Source: Casuarina equisetifolia
Taxonomy: Eukaryota; Streptophyta; Magnoliopsida; Fagales; Casuarinaceae
Direction: 5' to 3'
Assembly (NCBI GenBank): GCA_028551475.1
Contig: CM052357.1
Coordinates: forward strand, 28,975,745 to 29,039,744
Length of the DNA: 64,000 bases
Each line of letters begins with the position of its first letter. The first letter of the stretch is position 1. Positions 25,381 to 35,665 of this stretch are shown piece after piece. Below the pieces are notes generated by a model. The model saw nothing but the letters and a program-made list of their open reading frames with translations, searched no databases and had not been told where the DNA came from. The position numbers and the translations under genes are program-made.

Positions 25381-26246
25381 AGTTGCCACTTTGAACGACG
25401 TGACACCGACAACCCAGTCTTGACGTCAATTAAGCCTACAATCAGCTAATTAGTAGGTTGGGAAACAAACAAATTTAAAAATATTTAATTTTTTAATTAA
25501 AGGGAATTGAAAGTTTTATTCTGACTTGGAAAAAATGTACAAATATGTGCTTGTGATCCATAAAGACAAATATAAACATGTGTAGAGAAAATCCCATTCA
25601 ATTATTTTTATTTCATGTTCTCAATGAGGGTTATTATTCACATTCTTATTTGATATTGAACTTATGTCTTAAACAGCTGGTAATTAATTGTTCAACTATT
25701 GTCCTAACAGGCTTAACATCCTCTATGAGCCAGTGTAATGATGTTAAATTTTGGGTTATGTTGACAGGTTTAAATTTTTAAGCCAATTTAATTCTCAAAA
25801 TGTTAAATTGGACGTAAGTGCTACATAGAATTTATTAGTTTCAGGTTTAGCGTTAAAAAAAAACCATTAAATTGGAGTTTGAAATTAGCAATCAAAGCAT
25901 AGGTTACAAAAATGGAAGACTGAAGGAATACCAATTAGGATTTGGGAAATCTAGACATTCGTTATTGGTTTCCGACCCAATAAAAAGTTAATAATTTGGT
26001 TTTTATTACTTTATCAAAAATAGATAAATCCAAGTATTCTAAATTCTTGCACGTCCTAATAATGCATGACTCCTAGATGATAAGATGGTCCGGTCCATCT
26101 TTGAAAAGTTTTAAGGGCTCTGCACAACTGAGGGTAAACATGTACCTTACATCTATCAAATATGTTCACCCATTTACCAAAAGATGCATGCAATTTAGAC
26201 ATGTTATACAATTTCATAGATCAATCACAAAAGCTTAGATTTTAAT
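25381..26246. other. intergenic, AT-rich
   Basis: About 860 bases without a gene. A short part near 25383-25480 (GCCACTTTGA ... CTAATTAGTAGGT) is similar to 33075-33180 in duplication unit 2, where it lies on the far side of the gag relic rather than before it. Confidence 0.5.
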
Positions 26247-26461
26247 GTACATTTTTTGGTTCTACTTTAAAAGCATTGTAGAGAGGTTGAAACTGATGAA
26301 AAGAACATAAATCCCCATGCAATACAAGGCCTTCCTAATTGCTGTCAAATGGCTGTCTAGATTGATACCACTTTCCAGTTTTCGATTAAAACTATACAGA
26401 GAGTCATAACATTTCAAACTACAGCAGTTTCCACGCTTACAAATTCTCACAACGCAGCACA

Positions 26462-26536
26462 GATTCAATCCACTACAGCTACAGGCCTCCTTTTGGGATG
26501 GCCAAACCCTAATGCCAACTGAAGAAGAAAAGTACT
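26462..26536. repeat. direct repeat flanking gag ORF (3' side of gag)
   Basis: GATTCAA...GCAG/CTACAGG..., then CCAAACCCTAATGC, then TGAAGAAGA and AGTACT. The same order occurs at 28038-28095 on the other side of the gag ORF; this copy has an extra internal stretch (CTCCTTTTGGGATGG). It also appears in duplication unit 2 at about 32445-32516. Candidate remnant of terminal repeats. Confidence 0.6.
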
Positions 26537-26597
26537 ATTTGGGAAAGACCTTCCTCTTACTTCTTTTCTGTTGCCTCATTGTTGTCTTCCTCATCGG

Positions 26598-27977
26598 TCA
26601 CTCATTATCACTGTCCTGTTGCGCAATGCGTGCAAGACACTCCAGATGCTTCTCTTTTAACAATGCTAATTCGTAGCAATCTTTTAGGGTCTTGGGATTA
26701 CGCATCAGCAATTCAAATCGCACGTCGTCCTTAAGTCCTGCTATGAAACAATCCACAAACAAAGTCTCACTAAGTCCTGGATTCTCTGCACATACCCGTG
26801 GCCGTAATTCTTTATGGACCTCAATATAATCCATCACTGTGGAAGTCTGCGTCAATCTAAAAAATTTCCCTACAGGACTTTCCAACTCAATCTCGGCAAA
26901 TCGGGTGCATAAACCCTGATGAAACTGATCCCAACTTAATGGGCATTCTCCCCTCCAATAAGGTCTAAACCAATTTGCAGCCTTTCCATCCATGTGAAAG
27001 GCCGCAAATTTCACTTTCTTACTTTCATCCATGGGAAAAATTTCGAAGAAAAGCTCACATTTGAATAGCCATACTTCAGGGTCTGTACCATCAAATCTTG
27101 GAAAGTCAATTTCGGGAAATGGGAACCTACAAGGACTTACTGCGTGAGAATTCTGAACTTCAGGGTTGTTGGGCCGAGATCCCCCCTGTATGCCTTGCAC
27201 GGGAGGGGGAAACCCTCGGTCCGGCGGCGGCTGCGGCGGCGTTTGACCGTAGCGTCCGGTCCCTTGGCCCACGGGTTGTTCCCCACCGTTCACCGGTGGC
27301 CTTTCCCAGCTGTTTTGGGCAGTCACGAGCCGTGCGGAGGAAACCCGTTGACTAGGATATTCCCCCCATTCCGTCGTCACCGGCACCATTCCATACGCTT
27401 CGCCAGTCGGAAACGTTTCGTGCCTGGGCTGTTGGTAGTGATGCGAGAACTGCGGTCCCATCGGAGGACCGCGGTCGAACTCGGGCACCCACGCCTCCTC
27501 TGTCCCACTGACGTACCCCAGCGGCCTCCGATTGTGCTTCGGCGACATCCCGCTACCCGATCCATGCGACCCATGAACGGGAAAGTGACTTGTGCCGGAA
27601 GGCTCATCCACGAACGGTTCGATCAACGTCTCGTCTTCAACGGTGACGAATCCATGCGGTCCGTCGGGCACGATCTGGACTCTCCTCACCGGCGGCTGCT
27701 GTTTCCCGTCTGATACAAGAGGTTCGCGAGTCTCCTGCAGTTTCCCGGTAGATTGGGGCGCAACCAGGGAGGTTCCGTCCGCTTTCCCCGACAACGATAC
27801 CGGCTTCTCGTTAGCCAGCCCTTCCAATTTCTCAAGTAGAAGCTTTTCCATAGATTCAAGCCGATCTAAAAGCTTGGAATTCAGATCAGTGATTTTCTTT
27901 TCCATTGTTGCCGATTGCTCTTCTATTTTCCTCTCCAGATCTTCAATGCGAGATTCCACCTCATCCAAGTCAAACAT
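26598..27977 (-). CDS. stand-alone retrotransposon gag protein (Ty3-type), single ORF
   Basis: One uninterrupted ORF of 459 residues. An N-terminal coiled coil (about 1-55: MFDLDEVESRIEDLERKIEE) is followed by a Pro/Gly-rich low-complexity middle, then a Retrotrans_gag-type core from about 285. The core has FPRFDGTDPEVWLFKCELFF, a KVKFAAFHMDGKAANWF segment, LSWDQFHQGLCTRF, a VMDYIEVHKEL stretch and LFVDCFIAGLKDDVRFELL. This is the capsid-like region of plant Ty3/gypsy elements. No zinc knuckle, protease, reverse transcriptase or integrase follows; the frame stops and about 350 bases of non-coding DNA come next. It is either a gag-only non-autonomous element or a gag-derived host gene. Open reading over 460 codons argues against long decay. 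Direct repeats of about 60-75 bases flank it. Confidence 0.8.
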   Translation of the reverse strand: MFDLDEVESRIEDLERKIEEQSATMEKKITDLNSKLLDRLESMEKLLLEKLEGLANEKPVSLSGKADGTSLVAPQSTGKLQETREPLVSDGKQQPPVRRVQIVPDGPHGFVTVEDETLIEPFVDEPSGTSHFPVHGSHGSGSGMSPKHNRRPLGYVSGTEEAWVPEFDRGPPMGPQFSHHYQQPRHETFPTGEAYGMVPVTTEWGEYPSQRVSSARLVTAQNSWERPPVNGGEQPVGQGTGRYGQTPPQPPPDRGFPPPVQGIQGGSRPNNPEVQNSHAVSPCRFPFPEIDFPRFDGTDPEVWLFKCELFFEIFPMDESKKVKFAAFHMDGKAANWFRPYWRGECPLSWDQFHQGLCTRFAEIELESPVGKFFRLTQTSTVMDYIEVHKELRPRVCAENPGLSETLFVDCFIAGLKDDVRFELLMRNPKTLKDCYELALLKEKHLECLARIAQQDSDNE

Positions 27978-28037
27978 AGCTCGTCTGCGCGTTGCTACCG
28001 TAGTATGTATGCTCTTCCTTCACCAGTTCGAACGACG

Positions 28038-28095
28038 GATTCAAGAAAATGCAGCTACAGGCCAAACCCTAATGCTAAGTGAAGAAGACAGTACT
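28038..28095. repeat. direct repeat flanking gag ORF (5' side of gag)
   Basis: Partner of 26462-26536 in the same orientation, sharing GCTACAGG, CCAAACCCTAATGC and TGAAGAAGA with scattered mismatches. It sits about 60 bases upstream of the gag ATG in gag orientation. No primer-binding site for initiator Met-tRNA is visible next to it. Confidence 0.6.
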
Positions 28096-28284
28096 AGTTC
28101 CTTCTTTTTAGAAAACAGTACTTTTTTCACAAATTCTTTTCCTTTTCTCTATTTGTTTCTTTCATGCTGCTTCCCTTCTTATCGGTCCTCTTCCCGCTAA
28201 AACGTACGGTACGTTTACTGTATGGTCAATTCGTCAACTAAAGCATGGATTACAATCTCTTAGGAAAAATGTTATGTAATCACA

Positions 28285-28310
28285 CCCTTCTTCTTCTTCT
28301 TCTTCTTCCA
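28285..28310. repeat. (CTT)n microsatellite
   Basis: About eight consecutive CTT/TTC units on the + strand upstream (in gag orientation) of the gag ORF. Simple repeat only. Confidence 0.75.
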
Positions 28311-30026
28311 TGCACTCTATTTATGACTTAATGCTTAGTCCAATAGTCCAATACAAGTAGATTTTGGATTTATAACTTAATTCTTGATCCAACGTTAGTA
28401 AATTTTAGATTTATAACTTCATTCTTAGTTCAATATGAGTAGATTTTGAATTTCCAAAATAATCAAGTTCTCAAAACATTAGAGTTTTAGATATTCTCTT
28501 AAAATTATTCAGTCTCCTTTGTTTAAAACAAACTTGATATTAATTGCTAATGTAACTTCATTAAATGAGCTTAAATCCCTTTAATGAGCCTTCCTTAAGA
28601 CCTAACGTAAGAAGGATGTTTATAAAGTGCGTGGAGTTTGAATTTGTGGGGGTGTATTTCACTGAAATTAAATTTAGATAAAAATATATAACGATTGAAA
28701 TACATAATAAATGATATCAAAATCAATCTTATATTAGAGTTTGAACTATGATAAAGTGAACCATAGATCTTATTTGTTAACTTAGGCTAAAATGAGAGTT
28801 GTTGTAGAGTGAAGACTACCATGAAGTAGGCTATTGAAATGTTGATGGACTATTGCAATTCTAAATTATAATGAGCTTGAACTTATAAAAATCTAAGTGG
28901 ATAATGACATTCAAATAAAATTTATTAATTTTTATTTTATCTTATATAATGATTAATGTAGGTAACAAACAAATATAATATTACAAAAGTGCAATATGTG
29001 TATTCATTGTCTCCTACATGTTTTGTTATTTTCATATAAGATCAATTAGAATTAAGTAATTACATGCAATCATAAGGTTAAGCACATGCTATCATATTTT
29101 CCAAGTGTCGACTAGCTTGTGTAAAGGAGATCAACTTTGCATATATATAAAATATCAACATAAGACTCAAACAATATGAAATATAGACGATCACTCAACA
29201 TTACAACGAGATGTTAATGTTGGCTCTATCAAATGTGGCCCATCAATTTTAGGAATAAAGAAGTAGCATACAAATTTAGAAAAAAATCCTTGATTCACTA
29301 GTCTATTATTACCTTTACCTTTTTTCTTTCTTTTAATAACTCGATTTGAAGTAAAGTTACATGATATCCATCAAGCATATGTCTTTTGGGTATTTTGAAA
29401 CGACAAATTGTGGGAAAACAAGATTGGTGACCATGTATCAACAACTTTTTATGTATAGAGAATACCAAGATAAGATTTAAAGAATGTAGAATACATACAA
29501 TCATTTAACAGTATTGTTAGCTATAGACTATGATGAGATATTTGTGCTCTTAACATTAATGTTTGTGCTCTTGTTTTAATTGTTAAAAAACAAGACGGGT
29601 GACCATGGCAAAGGTGGAGTTAGAGTGACAATGGTTTGATAAATTCTAGCGGTCGTCAAGCTCTGTCAGTCATGTATGCACGGCCTAGGTCGCGTTCTGC
29701 CATCCCTGCATTTGTAGCTCTTGGGACCATTTGCGTGCATTGCCTATAGGGGGTCCTTGGGGTCCTTGGGGGTCCTTGTCTATGCTGATCCTAGACGCTG
29801 CAACAGCTAGGCGTATCATAATACTGCTCGAGGAGATGATTTTGATAGCGATCTTTCTCTATGCTTTAGCTGAATTTGGGTTTTCACGTCATGTTAATGT
29901 TAATTTTCTTCATCAAAGTTCTTTTGGCTTGGTAAATAAAGTTAGTTTGTCAGAAAATAATGTATTTTTTATTTTTAATTATATGTTAAAGACAAGTCTT
30001 ACTTTAAAAAAAATATAGTATTTAAG
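28311..30026. other. AT-rich duplicated spacer of unit 1
   Basis: No gene recognised. The segments 29100-29520 and 29620-30026 match 33800-34260 and 35055-35440 in unit 2. An open frame at 29731-30018 begins at a non-ATG codon and is disrupted in the unit 2 copy, so I do not treat it as a gene. A (GGGGTCCTT)-type triplication at about 29750-29780 is reduced to one unit in unit 2. Confidence 0.55.
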
Positions 30027-30549
30027 TGTTGGGAGAATTCAACAAGGTCGCATCAATCATAATGAGATCGAACACATAAATATAAGAACGCACACACCCA
30101 AACACAACATATTTAAGAGATTCGGAACATCATAATGTCCTACGTCTCCTGTAGTATTTTTTCATTAAATTTTCTCATACATTCCTTTTCCTCAAATAGG
30201 TATCTTATAGATTCTTTCATCAACTTAAATCCATGAGAGGGACATTCTTCAACAATTAGCCCCCCATGGGGACTCTCTCAATTTGCTCACTAAATTTCTC
30301 TATACTTCTCCTATTTATAGAGAAACCCTGAAGGAATCCTAGTTGAATACTACTAGGAAAACCTACTTCCACATAAAGATAAGAATCCTACTCTAACACT
30401 ACTAGGAATAAGGATAAGAATCCTAATCTAACACTACTAGGAAATCCACTATATCTAAAAGATATTTCCTAGTTCCACAATTACATAAAGACCTCTGATT
30501 GTAATGACAATCATACCCTTTAACTTAATTGTTCTATTAATCCTAACAT
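30027..30549. mobile_element. solo LTR (523 bp) with 5-bp target duplication
   Basis: Starts TGTTGGGAG and ends CCTAACA, so the termini are TGTT...AACA as in LTRs. It is flanked by TTAAG at 30022-30026 and 30550-30554. The empty site is preserved in duplication unit 2 (TATTTAAGTATTG near 35415), which fixes both boundaries. Internally it has a CACTACTAGGAA-type short repeat and AT-rich regulatory-looking DNA. No internal domain or second LTR follows, so it is a solo LTR left by recombination. Confidence 0.9.
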
Positions 30550-30727
30550 TAAGTATTGTTTAAAGGTAAAAGATATTTTTTCAACTTATAAGATAATTTT
30601 TGAATTAAACTTCATTACTTATTTATAATATAATATCATAGTACATGTTAACTTATTGTAACTTGTGTTCAACCTTGAACATTTAAAATATAAATAAGAA
30701 GTCTTAGATTGAAAAATACGACAATTA

Positions 30728-32016
30728 GGTAGTATTTAAATATAAATAAGAACTTGCCTGGAAATCAACATCATAAGTGAATGTAATCTCTTGCTTCTCT
30801 TCAACTTCTTGAGGGTAGTTAGAATTAACAACTGTGTGTTTTGCATGAGGGCCACAAGTTGTTAAACGATTCTTCCCACTCCAGTGTCCTTCATCTCCAT
30901 GTTTAACGCTGTATTTATCCAGCAATCAAGTGCAATTACCACCAAATACCATGAGATCCAAGGACCAGTGAGGAATCGTTAACAATGGACCCAGAAAAAT
31001 ATTTACCTAAATGGTTTAACTTCAAAGCTAACAATCCTTGCAGACTCAGTTTTCGAATCCTTGTGATACTTGACGGTAAATGCCAAATGGTTGTGGATGA
31101 AATACTTTATCTCCTTGCTCTGTTCACAATCATTAACGAGTAAGGAAATAGAAGAACTTGCTCGACCGCAAGAAAATATGATAGCACTAATCAAGAAAGT
31201 ACATACACCACCAAGTTGGCCTTTAAGCCCAACATGAAAGCCCATCTGATAAACAGTAGGAGATTCCTGATCCAACCTCCTTACGGGAACAACCAGTGGA
31301 AGATTGTCAAGGATCCTGTTGCATGAATGTAAGTTCAATTTAAAGGACGCAACACCAAGGGAGATCAAACAAACAAGCAATGTATATAGTCAAATTGAAT
31401 CAGCTCCATACATGTTAACTTTATACTCATCATTAATCTTATCTTTAAACTCCTTTGTTGAATTTGCATCAAGCGTAATCTTGCAAACAATGTTGCACCT
31501 TTGTGCTTCCCGCATTCTAAACTGTCATAAGTTAAAAAAAAAAAAATCAACTAGATAAGTCAATAATCATGTAATTATTGACCAGTTTTAAACTCACACA
31601 AACATATCAAAACTTACCACATAGGGGGAGTTTTCAATTCGATCACCCCGAAGTACTTCCCCAAGATTTTCTGTACTGTCCACTATCTTTTGAGGTTTAC
31701 AATAAGGAAGAGAATAATAATACGAGTAAGGAAGCTGAGTCTTTGTAGAGGTCAACTTGTTCACTTTCACTTTCAGTTCATCACCCTGCATCCAGAGAGA
31801 CCCAAGACAACTTATTCACTAATTGTTTGGATCCGTGGTACGCAGTCAGATCATGCACACATACTCAACCCTAGAAAGAGAGATAGAGAAAGAGACGTTC
31901 AAAAAGTCCTCGGGAGCGACACCGGGGAGGTAGAAGCCGTGGCCGCAGTGGATCAGAAGGAGGAGAAGCGCAGAGATCGCGAGGGCGTATCCGGTGGAAG
32001 ATCTCCGAAAGGCCAT
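30728..32016 (-). pseudogene. 3'-truncated TM9SF copy: exons 1-6 only, frame open
   Basis: Exons on the minus strand: 32016-31897, 31785-31618, 31521-31412, 31315-31207, 31119-31007 and 30908-30758. Lengths equal those of the parent except one extra in-frame codon in exon 2 (YSYYYS), and all six join in frame (257 codons). Intron 1 has shrunk from about 1290 to 111 bases. The duplication breakpoint lies just past exon 6, so exon 7 with all nine membrane spans is missing. The exon 6 donor has changed from GT to GC, and reading on gives about ten extra codons and a stop at 30725-30727. The product would be a soluble secretory-pathway TM9SF lumenal domain of about 267 residues. The exon 1 donor context changed from AAG|GT to AAC|GT. 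No nonsense or frameshift is present, so this is either very young or expressed; pseudogene is the cautious call. Confidence 0.85.
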
Positions 32017-35000
32017 GGTGTCTCGTTTCGCGTACAGGGGCTGCGAGGGAGAGACGTGAGACGGTCACCGTGGATTTTAAAGAAAAGGAAGAAATGTGCA
32101 ATGAGAAAATGGAGGGGAAGAGATCTTTTCTGCGGTTTTGGCTGGGTACGGCCACCGTAGGGTAGGGTTAACTTCGGCCACGTCGTCATTAGTGGAAATA
32201 GAATATGCACGATTATTTCAATGCACATTTTTTGGTTCTACTTTAAAAGCATTGTAGAGAGGTTGAAACTGATGAAAAGAACATAAATCCCAACGCAATA
32301 CAAGGCCTTCCTGGTTGTTGTCAAATGGCTGTCTAGATTGACACCAACTTTCCAGTTTTCGATTAAAACTGTACAGAACGTCATAACATTTCAAAGTACA
32401 GCAGTTTCCACGCTTACAAAGTCTCACAACACGGCACAGATTCAATCCACTACAGCTACAGGCCTTCTTTTGGGATGGCCAAACCCTAATGCCAATTGAA
32501 GAAGAAAAGTACTATCTGGGAAAGACCTTCCTCTTACTTCTTCTCTGCTGCCTCATTATTGTCTTCCTCATCGGTCACTCATTATCACTGTCCGGTTGCT
32601 CAATGCGTGCAAGGCACTCCAGATGCTTCTCTTTTAACGATGCTAAATCGTTATGAAACAGTCCACAAACAAAGTCTCACTAAGTCTTGGATTCTCTGCA
32701 CATACCCGTGGCCGTAATTCTTTATGGAGCTCAACGTAATCCATCACTGTGGAAGTCTGCGTCAATCTAAAAAATTTCCCTACAGGACTTTCCAACTCAA
32801 TCTCGGCAAATCGGGTGCATAAATCCATCCATGCGAAAGGCTGCAAATTTCAATTTCTTACTTTCATGCATGGGAAAAAATTCGAAGAAAAGCTCACATT
32901 TGAATAGCCATACTAATTAGGCTTATTTTTTGTTTTCTATAGTTATTTAAGGAGTAGTTTTTATATTAAGTCTTGTTGTTATTAATAAAATTAGTCATGG
33001 TATGGTCCATGTTTCTTTAAGAAAAGAAAAATTAAAATAATTAGTACACCATTAGGATGCTTTAATCCAAATCTTCCATTGCCACTTTGAGACGACCTAG
33101 CACCGACGACCTCGTCTTTAGGGTCATTTTAGCCTCTAAACAACTAATTAGTAGGTCGGAAAACGAGTCAAACCGATTAAAAACATCATGATTTCTAACA
33201 CCAAAAGGAATCGGTAGTGATACAAAAACTTGAAACCTTAATCTTCCAAGTCAACTCAATTCTCGAATCACTAAATAGGCAGATGGATCAAAGTTTACGT
33301 TACTAGAATTCAAAGGAGAAAACGCAAGAACATATAGGCCGAATCTATCCAAGGCCTTCCTACGATCCATGAGGCTCGCCACCAGGACGGCCCCATTAGT
33401 TTTCAACGGTCAACACTGTTGGAGGTATGCGATGGGCCGATCTGCAAAGAAATGTCCGGCTTAGCTGGACTTGAGTCTTAAGCTTGATTACTCACAACTC
33501 TTTTTTATTTATTTTACAACATGATTTCATTCTTTTGTCCACCTGAACTAAAACTCTAATATCATTTAAAAAAACTTATTTTCTTCTTAAAATCAGATTT
33601 TAAGGAGGACAAACATTTTGTAGTTATAAAAAATGTGATGACGAGATTTAAGTAATGTGATGATTTTTTCTTTTTTCAATGAAAAAGGAAACCTCACTTG
33701 CTTTTCATGTTAGTTTTAGAGTAAAAAAGGGAAAAATAATATATATGTCTTATTTAATTGTAAGTGATGAGTTAATTTTTAATTAGCTATTTCAAAATGC
33801 TATCATTTTTTCCAAGTGCCTAATAGCTTGTGAGAAGGAGATCAACTTTGCATATATATAGAATATCAACATAAGACTCAAACAATATGAAATATAGACG
33901 ATCACTTAACACTACAACGAGATGTTAATGTTGGCTCAATCAGATATGTCCCATCAGTTTTAGGAATAAAGAAGTGGTATACAAATTTAGAAAAAACCCT
34001 TGATTCACTGGTCTATTATTACCTTTACCTTTTTTCTTTTTTTCAATAACTTGATTTGAAGTAAAGTTACATGATATCCATCACGCATATGTCTTTTGGG
34101 TATTTTGAAATGACAAATTGTGGGAAAACAAGATGGGTGATCATATATTAACAACTTTTTATGTATAGAGAATATCAAGATAAGATTCAGAGAATATAGA
34201 ATACATACGATCATTTAACAATATTGTTGGCTATAAACTATGATGAGATGTTTGTGCTCTTAACAAATAGGAGATCTATCAAATGTGTCATTTCCATTGC
34301 AATGACAAAGAAGTGGCACACAAATTTAGAAAAATTCCTTAATTCGCCAGCTTCATACCTTTTTCCTTTCTTTTAATAGCTTGATTTGAAGTAAAGTTAC
34401 ATGGTATCCATCAAGCATACACCTTTTGAGTATTTTCAAACGACAAATTGTTAGAAAACAAGACGGGTGACCATGGCAAGGGTGGAGTTAGAGAGGCAAG
34501 GAGACAGAGATTGATATGTGGGTGGGTAGTTCGTACAATCATGGTAAGCTTTTGGAGCACAAAACCTGGAGAGAATATACGAGCACCAACCAATTACCCA
34601 AAATATGGAACTTAGTCTAACAACACACTAAGAGGTAGGGCATAAAGGGGCTCATATGGTCCCCTAACATTGACCTTTTGCCAATGAAAAGCCAGCCCCC
34701 ACCCCAGCCATTATAGGACAGGGACCTCCATCTTTCCATCATCATTAATTTATCATGCTTTTATTCCCACGCCTGGTTTCACCACCAATCCCTGCTCACA
34801 TGGGGATATCATTTGTCTAACGAGTGCCCTTTCCAGAACCCATAAACAACTGTTTTCCTCATGTGCAGACCAAACTTGCTCCTGTTTTTATCTTTTTACG
34901 TACAGAGAGGGGTGCAGTAAAGGTGCATCTATGGCTTGTTTTAGGGCCATTTGCAGGAATAATATCTTTTCTTTTTCATGCGTCGGGATCAGAGGCTTTT

Positions 35001-35665
35001 GAGGGGACTATTATGAGGCAGCTGTCTCTAATGAAGGACTCGGCTTCTGCAATGAGAGTGACAATGGTTTGATAAATTCTAGCGGTCGTCAAGCTCTGTC
35101 AGTCATGCATGCACGGCCTAAGGTCCCGTTCTGCCATCCCTGCATTTGTAGCTCTTGGGACCATTTGCATGCATTGCCTATAGGGGGTCCTTGTCTATGC
35201 TGATCCTAGACGCTGGCGTATCATAATAGTGCTCGAGGAGATGATTTTGATAGTGATCTTTCTCTGTGCTTTAGTTGAATTTGGGTTTTCGCGTCACGTT
35301 GATGTTAATTTTCTTCTTCAAAGTTCTTTTGGCTTGGTAAATAAAGTTAGTTTGTAAGAAAATAATGTATTTTTCATTTTTAGTAATATGTGAAAGACAA
35401 GTCCTCCATTAAGAATATAGTATTTAAGTATTGTTTAAATGTAAAAGATATTTTTTTAATTTATAAGTTAGTTTTTGAATTAAACTTCGTTAACATATTT
35501 ATAACATAATATTATAATACATGTTAACTTATTGTAACTCGCATTCAACTTTGAACGTTTAAAATATATTATGTATGTAAAGAATATTTGTTTTATTTCG
35601 TTTAATCTATTAAAAATAAAAGTCTTAGATTAAAAAAATATGACAATTAAGTAATATTTAAATAT
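30748..35665. repeat. tandem segmental duplication, unit 2
   Basis: Begins at the TM9SF exon 6/intron 6 border and runs to about 35665, where ...AATATTTAAATATAAA matches the end of unit 1 at about 30747. It is shorter than unit 1 because of deletions in TM9SF intron 1 and in the gag relic, and lacks the solo LTR. It keeps a 560-base stretch (about 34495-35055) that unit 1 lost. Confidence 0.85.
32581..32912 (-). pseudogene. decayed gag relic of unit 2
   Basis: Matches the C-terminal part of the gag ORF in unit 1. Two internal deletions of roughly 70-90 bases, one near 32645 and one near 32822, break the frame, and the match stops abruptly at about 32912 where unit 1 continues into the rest of gag. 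Remaining peptide pieces include LCTRFAEIELESPVGKFF and LSETLFVDCF. Non-functional. Confidence 0.8.

Larger units (their letters stand above)
22740..30747. repeat. tandem segmental duplication, unit 1
   Basis: The sequence from TM9SF intron 6 (about 22740) rightwards reappears from about 30748. Matching landmarks: TM9SF exons 6 to 1, the 5' flank up to about 25380, the gag relic (26247-27073), the AT-rich block at 29100-29520, the block at 29620-30026, and the last 150 bases before 30748. Unit 1 is intact in TM9SF intron 1 and in gag, carries a solo LTR at 30027-30549 absent from unit 2, and has lost about 560 bases at about 29625 that unit 2 keeps. Confidence 0.85.

Noticed and set aside
27144..28200. 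Plus-strand ORFs of 189 and 202 codons over the gag region
   Set aside because: Antisense to the gag ORF and Arg/Ser-rich in the way typical of complementary frames; no domain recognised.
29731..30018. 95-codon ORF in duplication unit 1
   Set aside because: Starts at a non-ATG codon and the corresponding unit 2 sequence has deletions and stops, so there is no sign of protein constraint.
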